A stretch of 17,903 bases of DNA from Micrococcaceae bacterium UBA4005 (lineage in GTDB: Bacteria; Actinomycetota; Actinomycetes; Actinomycetales; Micrococcaceae): NCBI GenBank assembly GCA_002384315.1, contig DGBL01000169.1, forward strand, positions 1,016-18,918, given 5' to 3'. How positions within the stretch are numbered: position 1 is the stretch's first letter; every line of letters begins with the position of its first letter. Made by a program: the position numbers and the translations under genes. Under the pieces are notes generated by a model. That model was not told the origin of the DNA. It worked only from the letters and a program-made list of their open reading frames with translations, and ran no database searches. Shown piece by piece: positions 15,088 to 17,903 of this stretch.

Positions 15088-15119
15088 GGGTGTAGCAACC
15101 CACTAGAGAAACTACACCC
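15088..15119 (-). repeat. Inverted repeat upstream of the ECF sigma gene
   Basis: GGGTGTAG (15088-15095) and CTACACCC (15112-15119) are perfect inverted copies around 16 bases. Two further pairs, one of them G-U, can extend the stem. It lies between the secreted-protein stop and the sigma start. It could attenuate read-through from the secreted-protein gene or be a protein site. Confidence 0.4.
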
Positions 15120-15135
15120 CCGGCCACGCTCTCAA

Positions 15136-15630
15136 CTAGCGACGTGAGGCGCCTGCTCCGACGGAAACGCTCGCGTTCGCACCGGCGCCAGCCGACTGCT
15201 CGGGGACGGTCACCGTCGCTGGGGTAGCAGGAACGGCTGGGGTGGCGGGCTCGCCATCCTCACCGGGAACGGCAGGAGTGGCTGGTACAGCCGCCACGGC
15301 GACACCGGAGTTCGCCTGCGCATCTGCGTCCAGCTCTGCATCTTCCTCAACGGAAGCATCGGCGTCCGCGTCACCGTCAGCGTTTACCGTGGCTGGAACT
15401 GCGGGAACCGCAGGGGTGGCAGGAGTGCCGTCCTCACCGGGAACGGCTGGGATGGCAGCTTCGGCCGGCGTGACGCTGGCGCTGTTCTCGATGGCGGTCT
15501 CGGATGCCGAGGTGTTCTCCAGGGCGGGAGCCGCAATAGCGACTCCGGTGCCAGCGAGAGCGAAAACCGCAGCAAGCGCAGCACCCTTCACGGGGAGGCT
15601 GAGTGCATTGAATTTCTGCAAGTTCTTCAT
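15136..15630 (-). CDS. Secreted Pro/Ala/Val-rich repeat protein, unknown function
   Basis: The 164-residue precursor has a clear Sec signal peptide: basic start, hydrophobic core KGAALAAVFALAGTGVAIA, and likely cleavage near residue 33. The mature protein is low-complexity with no cysteine or recognised domain. A 22-residue block beginning PAVPGEDG occurs at residues 61-82 and again at 119-140 with two substitutions. The two blocks are separated by an acidic stretch (83-109) rich in Asp, Glu and Ala. A Gly/Ala/Ser tail ends in Arg-Arg. ATG 15630 has AAGGAG four bases upstream, a strong site. It lies directly upstream of the ECF sigma gene on the same strand, so it is probably an exported or surface polymer-like protein tied to that regulon. 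No function is assigned. Confidence 0.75.
   Translation of the reverse strand: MKNLQKFNALSLPVKGAALAAVFALAGTGVAIAAPALENTSASETAIENSASVTPAEAAIPAVPGEDGTPATPAVPAVPATVNADGDADADASVEEDAELDADAQANSGVAVAAVPATPAVPGEDGEPATPAVPATPATVTVPEQSAGAGANASVSVGAGASRR
15211..15276 (-). repeat. 22-codon repeat, copy B, in secreted protein gene
   Basis: This stretch encodes residues 119-140 and is the second copy of the block beginning PAVPGEDG. It differs from copy A at two residues (Glu for Thr, Thr for Ala). The DNA copies are similar but carry silent changes as well. Confidence 0.7.
15385..15450 (-). repeat. 22-codon repeat, copy A, in secreted protein gene
   Basis: This stretch encodes residues 61-82, the first copy of the block beginning PAVPGEDG. 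Copy B lies 108 bases further along the gene. Confidence 0.7.
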
Positions 15631-15667
15631 AGGTCTCCTTGAGTAGCAGTCTGTGCTAAAAGTGAAG

Positions 15668-15705
15668 GCCGCGTCGGGACAGCTGGGGGGACGCCCCGAC
15701 GCGGC
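15668..15705 (-). terminator. Strong hairpin between nitrilase gene and secreted-protein gene
   Basis: GCCGCGTCGGG (15668-15678) and CCCGACGCGGC (15695-15705) form a perfect 11-base-pair stem with a 16-base loop. On the minus strand it is followed by CTTCACTTTTAG, a weak T-run. It lies 69 bases after the nitrilase-family stop and 37 bases before the secreted-protein start. It can be the nitrilase terminator or, if a promoter lies at about 15721-15746, a stable 5' leader stem of the secreted-protein mRNA. Confidence 0.6.
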
Positions 15706-15720
15706 ACTTCCATTCAGGTA

Positions 15721-15746
15721 ATCGCTGCACGGAACTGAAAAGTTAC
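15721..15746 (-). promoter_or_regulatory. ECF-like promoter candidate for the secreted-protein gene
   Basis: On the minus strand GTAAC (15746-15742) and CGAT (15724-15721) are separated by 17 bases. This resembles the AAC-type -35 and CG-type -10 boxes used by many ECF sigma factors. Only one example is visible here, so the match may be chance. Confidence 0.25.
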
Positions 15747-15774
15747 GCAGTACCGGGAAAAACTTTTACGGTCG

Positions 15775-16581
15775 CTACCTGAGAGAGGAAACCTCATTGT
15801 TCCGGGCGAACCGACGGTTGTTGAGCACGGGCAGAAATTCTCGCACGTCCTCGACCCGCTTGCGGGTGACCTCCGTCGTTACGACGCCTTCTTCCTCATC
15901 AGTGAGGTAAACATGGGCTATTCCCATAGGATCCAGGACCGCCGAATGGCCGATGGTGTGCGGACTGGAAGTTCCGGCGGCCGCAACCCAGACGGTATTT
16001 TCGATAGCCCGGGCTTTCAGCAGTGTCTCCCAGTGATCGACCTTGTGGTCGCCCTTGAACCATGCAGCCGGGATACACAACAAGTCCGCTCCAGCGTCAG
16101 CCAGTGCCCGGGCCTGCTCCGGGAAGCGCAGGTCGTAACAGGTCATCAATCCCACGGTCATTTCCCCGAACGGCACCACCTTGATGCCACCGTCTCCGGG
16201 CTTGATCCGCGACGATTCGTGATAGCTGAACGCGTCGTAGAGGTGGAGTTTGCGGTAGGTGTCCAGGATCCGGCCGGCGTCATCGACCAGGACCAGCGTG
16301 TTGTAGGGGCGTTCCTCCCCACTGGATTCATAGCCACCGGCAACAATGGCGATGCTGAATTCAGCCGCGAGAAAGGACAGTTGCTGCACGAAGGAACTCC
16401 AGTTCCGCTCCACCGCCAGATGGAGCGGACCGTCGACCTTTCCGATGGAGAACATGGACTCCTCCGGAAAAACAATCAGTTGGGAGCCCTCCGAGCTCGC
16501 CTGGTGCGCGAGCCTGCGCATCGTTTTCAGGTTCTCCGTGGTGTCAGCACCCGGGCGAAACTGACCAACACTGACTTTCAT
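15775..16581 (-). CDS. Carbon-nitrogen hydrolase (nitrilase superfamily)
   Basis: The 268-residue protein has the nitrilase-superfamily catalytic set: Glu40 in VFPEES, Lys111 in YRKLHLYD and the nucleophile Cys148 in TCYDLRFPE. Family members hydrolyse non-peptide amide or nitrile bonds. At this length and with these motifs it is closer to omega-amidase/Nit-type or carbamoylase-like amidases than to true nitrilases. No signal peptide is present, so it is cytosolic. ATG 16581 is chosen because it begins MKVSVGQF, the normal family N-terminus. An in-frame upstream start would add about 44 residues unlike the family and cover the divergent promoter region. A strong hairpin follows the gene. It is divergent from the SurA-like lipoprotein gene, with 161 bases between them in which I see no clear promoter. 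Confidence 0.88.
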   Translation of the reverse strand: MKVSVGQFRPGADTTENLKTMRRLAHQASSEGSQLIVFPEESMFSIGKVDGPLHLAVERNWSSFVQQLSFLAAEFSIAIVAGGYESSGEERPYNTLVLVDDAGRILDTYRKLHLYDAFSYHESSRIKPGDGGIKVVPFGEMTVGLMTCYDLRFPEQARALADAGADLLCIPAAWFKGDHKVDHWETLLKARAIENTVWVAAAGTSSPHTIGHSAVLDPMGIAHVYLTDEEEGVVTTEVTRKRVEDVREFLPVLNNRRFARNNEVSSLR

Positions 16582-16742
16582 TGCCGCCGCCTTAGACTCG
16601 CCGTTCGTGTGCTCCCAGCCTACAGAAAGTCTCCGCCCGAGACCGGGCGCAGCACTCATGGTTTGTCCAGCTTCCGGGTAGAGGACACCCAGCCTCGGAT
16701 GGTAGCGTCGCAACCTTGTTGTCTATGTGGCAGGAGGAAACC

Positions 16743-17513
16743 GTGCAGAGCAAATGGTTCATGAGCGTGGCGTTGGCCGCAGTGGTGGCCGCGACAACCG
16801 CGTGCGCAGGCGGCACCGGAAGCCCTGAAGGCACCGCGGGAACGGGGCAGGCCACCGAGAGCGCGCCGCCCGCAGGAGCAGCCGAAGCGCCCACCCCCGA
16901 TCTGGAAGGCATTCCCGAGGTCGTGGCCGTGGTCAACGGCACGGAAATTTCCGCCGAACAGTTCACCTCCACCTATGAGGGCCAATTCCAGCAACTGGCT
17001 GCGCAGTCGCAGATGAGCGGCGAAGAGCTGAACCAGGATGAGTTGAAAACCCAAACCGTCGAAACAATGATCGGTACCGAGTTACTTCTCCAGGAGGCCA
17101 AAAAACGCGGCATCGAAGCAACCGATAAAGCGATAGCCGCCGAAGTCGAAAAGCTGGTGGCATCCAACCAGTTGAAGTCCAAAGAAGAGCTGTTCGCGTC
17201 TCTGGCCAAGCAGGGTCTGGACGAAAAAACCGTCAATGTCGAACTCGAAAAGCAGGTCCGGCTCAATGCGCTGATCGAGGAAGAAAGCGGAGACCTTAAG
17301 CCCACGGAAGAGGAATTAAAGGCCGCCTACGAGCAGGCTAAGGCCCAGCAGGCGCAACTTGGCAGTGCTGGAGGCGAGGCCGGGAAGGTGCCCTCCTTCG
17401 AGGAAATGCGTCCGGGCCTCGAGGAGCAACTGGTCAGCCAGAAACAGGGCGAAGCGGCGCAGACCCTCGTGGACAGCTTGCGCAAGTCAGCCGACGTCAA
17501 GGTCAATCTCTGA
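16743..17513 (+). CDS. SurA N-terminal-domain lipoprotein (chaperone-like)
   Basis: The 256-residue precursor starts at GTG 16743, with AGGAGGA four bases upstream. An in-frame ATG at 16716 lies before that ribosome site and would spoil the signal peptide. The hydrophobic N-terminus ends in the lipobox TTAC with Cys21, so it is a membrane-anchored exported lipoprotein. After a Pro/Ala/Gly linker, residues 58-180 form the helical SurA/PrsA-type N-terminal chaperone domain (VVAVVNGTEISAEQF, VETMIGTELLLQEAKKRGI). A closing helix follows (FEEMRPGLEEQL...TLVDSLRKSADVKVNL). Only about 25 residues separate the two parts, too short for a parvulin prolyl isomerase domain. It probably acts as a folding chaperone for exported proteins without isomerase activity. 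Confidence 0.85.
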   Translation: MQSKWFMSVALAAVVAATTACAGGTGSPEGTAGTGQATESAPPAGAAEAPTPDLEGIPEVVAVVNGTEISAEQFTSTYEGQFQQLAAQSQMSGEELNQDELKTQTVETMIGTELLLQEAKKRGIEATDKAIAAEVEKLVASNQLKSKEELFASLAKQGLDEKTVNVELEKQVRLNALIEEESGDLKPTEEELKAAYEQAKAQQAQLGSAGGEAGKVPSFEEMRPGLEEQLVSQKQGEAAQTLVDSLRKSADVKVNL

Positions 17514-17525
17514 CCCTAGCCCCGG

Positions 17526-17903
17526 CTACCCCGCGATCAGATCGTTGACCACAATGGTCTGATCGCGGTCCGGCCCCACTCCGATCGCGGAGAACCTCGT
17601 GCCGGAGAGCTTCTCTAGCGCCCGGACATAGGTTTGCGCGTTGTCCGGGAGGTCCGCGATCGTGCGGGCCCCCGTGATGTCTTCGCTCCAGCCGTCGAAG
17701 TATTCAAAGATTGGCTTCGCGTGGTGGAACTCGGTCTGCGTCATCGGCATTTCGTCGTGGCGCACGCCATCGATGTCGTACGCGACGCATACGGGAATGC
17801 TCTCAATGCCGGTGAGGACATCGAGCTTGGTCACGAAGTAGTCCGTAAATCCGTTGACCCGGCTGGCGTGCCGGGCAAGGACGGCGTCGTACCAGCCGCA
17901 GCG
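17526..17903 (-). CDS. purA: Adenylosuccinate synthetase, C-terminal part (5' end outside window)
   Basis: The minus-strand frame enters from the window edge and ends at TAG/TGA-type stop 17526-17528, giving 125 C-terminal residues of an enzyme usually near 430. It shows [30 protein letters not shown] and the ending [16 protein letters not shown], all diagnostic of PurA, which makes adenylosuccinate from IMP, aspartate and GTP in AMP synthesis. The gene converges on the SurA-like lipoprotein gene with 12 bases between the stops. An inverted repeat lies inside its last codons. Confidence 0.95.
   Translation of the reverse strand, partial: RCGWYDAVLARHASRVNGFTDYFVTKLDVLTGIESIPVCVAYDIDGVRHDEMPMTQTEFHHAKPIFEYFDGWSEDITGARTIADLPDNAQTYVRALEKLSGTRFSAIGVGPDRDQTIVVNDLIAG
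17531..17568. terminator. Perfect inverted repeat inside the 3' end of purA
   Basis: CCGCGATCAGA (17531-17541) and TCTGATCGCGG (17558-17568) are exact inverted copies with a 16-base loop, all within the last codons of purA. The spacer between the two convergent stops is only 12 bases, so this stem may end the + strand lipoprotein transcript by running into purA antisense. No T-run follows on either strand. Confidence 0.4.

Noticed and set aside
15211..15450. The duplicated blocks as a possible CRISPR or other non-coding repeat array
   Set aside because: There are only two copies, both in frame within a coding gene and with silent differences. No regular spacers are present.
15242..15646. A + strand Ala/Ser/Thr-rich frame opposite the secreted repeat protein
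   Set aside because: It is the antisense reading of the repeats. The minus-strand gene has a strong ribosome site and a clear signal peptide.
16582..16713. A 44-residue N-terminal extension of the nitrilase-family protein
   Set aside because: The added residues do not resemble the family and would cover most of the region upstream of the divergent lipoprotein gene. The family's normal start MKVSVGQF is at 16581.

Overview
The window is about 60% G+C and reads as chromosomal DNA of an actinobacterium, most likely a Micrococcales (Micrococcaceae-like) strain. Supporting signs are strong GGAGG-type ribosome binding sites, frequent GTG/TTG starts, stop/start-overlapped operons, lipoproteins with actinobacterial lipoboxes, an ECF sigma factor paired with a single-pass membrane partner, and a SAM riboswitch ahead of sulfur genes. 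I see no tRNA, rRNA, CRISPR array, insertion sequence or phage gene. Coding density is high. No gap between genes exceeds about 210 bases, and the gaps that hold signals are listed.

Left part (1-3205): the C-terminal half of an SsuC-type ABC permease, cut by the window edge, overlaps an acetyl-CoA-synthetase-like AMP ligase on the + strand. That gene meets, stop codon on stop codon, a minus-strand endonuclease/exonuclease/phosphatase-fold enzyme.

Minus-strand catabolic/transport block (3290-9720), read right to left: FAH-family hydrolase, SsuB/TauB-type ATPase, two SsuC-type permeases joined by ATGA overlaps, an M19 dipeptidase-family hydrolase, a substrate-binding lipoprotein, a strong hairpin, and a TSUP (TauE/SafE) exporter. 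A divergent FadR-type GntR regulator (9929-10567) faces this block across a spacer. The spacer holds a 20-bp inverted repeat next to a TTGACA box. Together these look like a regulated uptake-and-degradation system for an organic acid, sulfonate or amide whose identity cannot be read from the sequence.

Sulfur-scavenging operon (about 10661-13723, +): a SAM-I-clan riboswitch precedes sfnG (dimethylsulfone monooxygenase), metY (O-acetylhomoserine sulfhydrylase) and a CoA-binding-fold protein, coupled by TAATG and ATGA overlaps. The logic is that methionine shortage relieves SAM repression. Sulfur is then taken from dimethylsulfone and, after oxidation and reduction steps encoded elsewhere, fixed into homocysteine.

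Cell-envelope block (13781-15630, -): a secreted Pro/Ala/Val-rich repeat protein, an ECF sigma factor and an overlapping single-pass membrane protein that is probably its anti-sigma factor.

Right part: a nitrilase-superfamily amidohydrolase (-), a divergent SurA-N-like lipoprotein (+), and the 3' end of purA (-), which runs off the window. The last two converge with only 12 bases between their stops.
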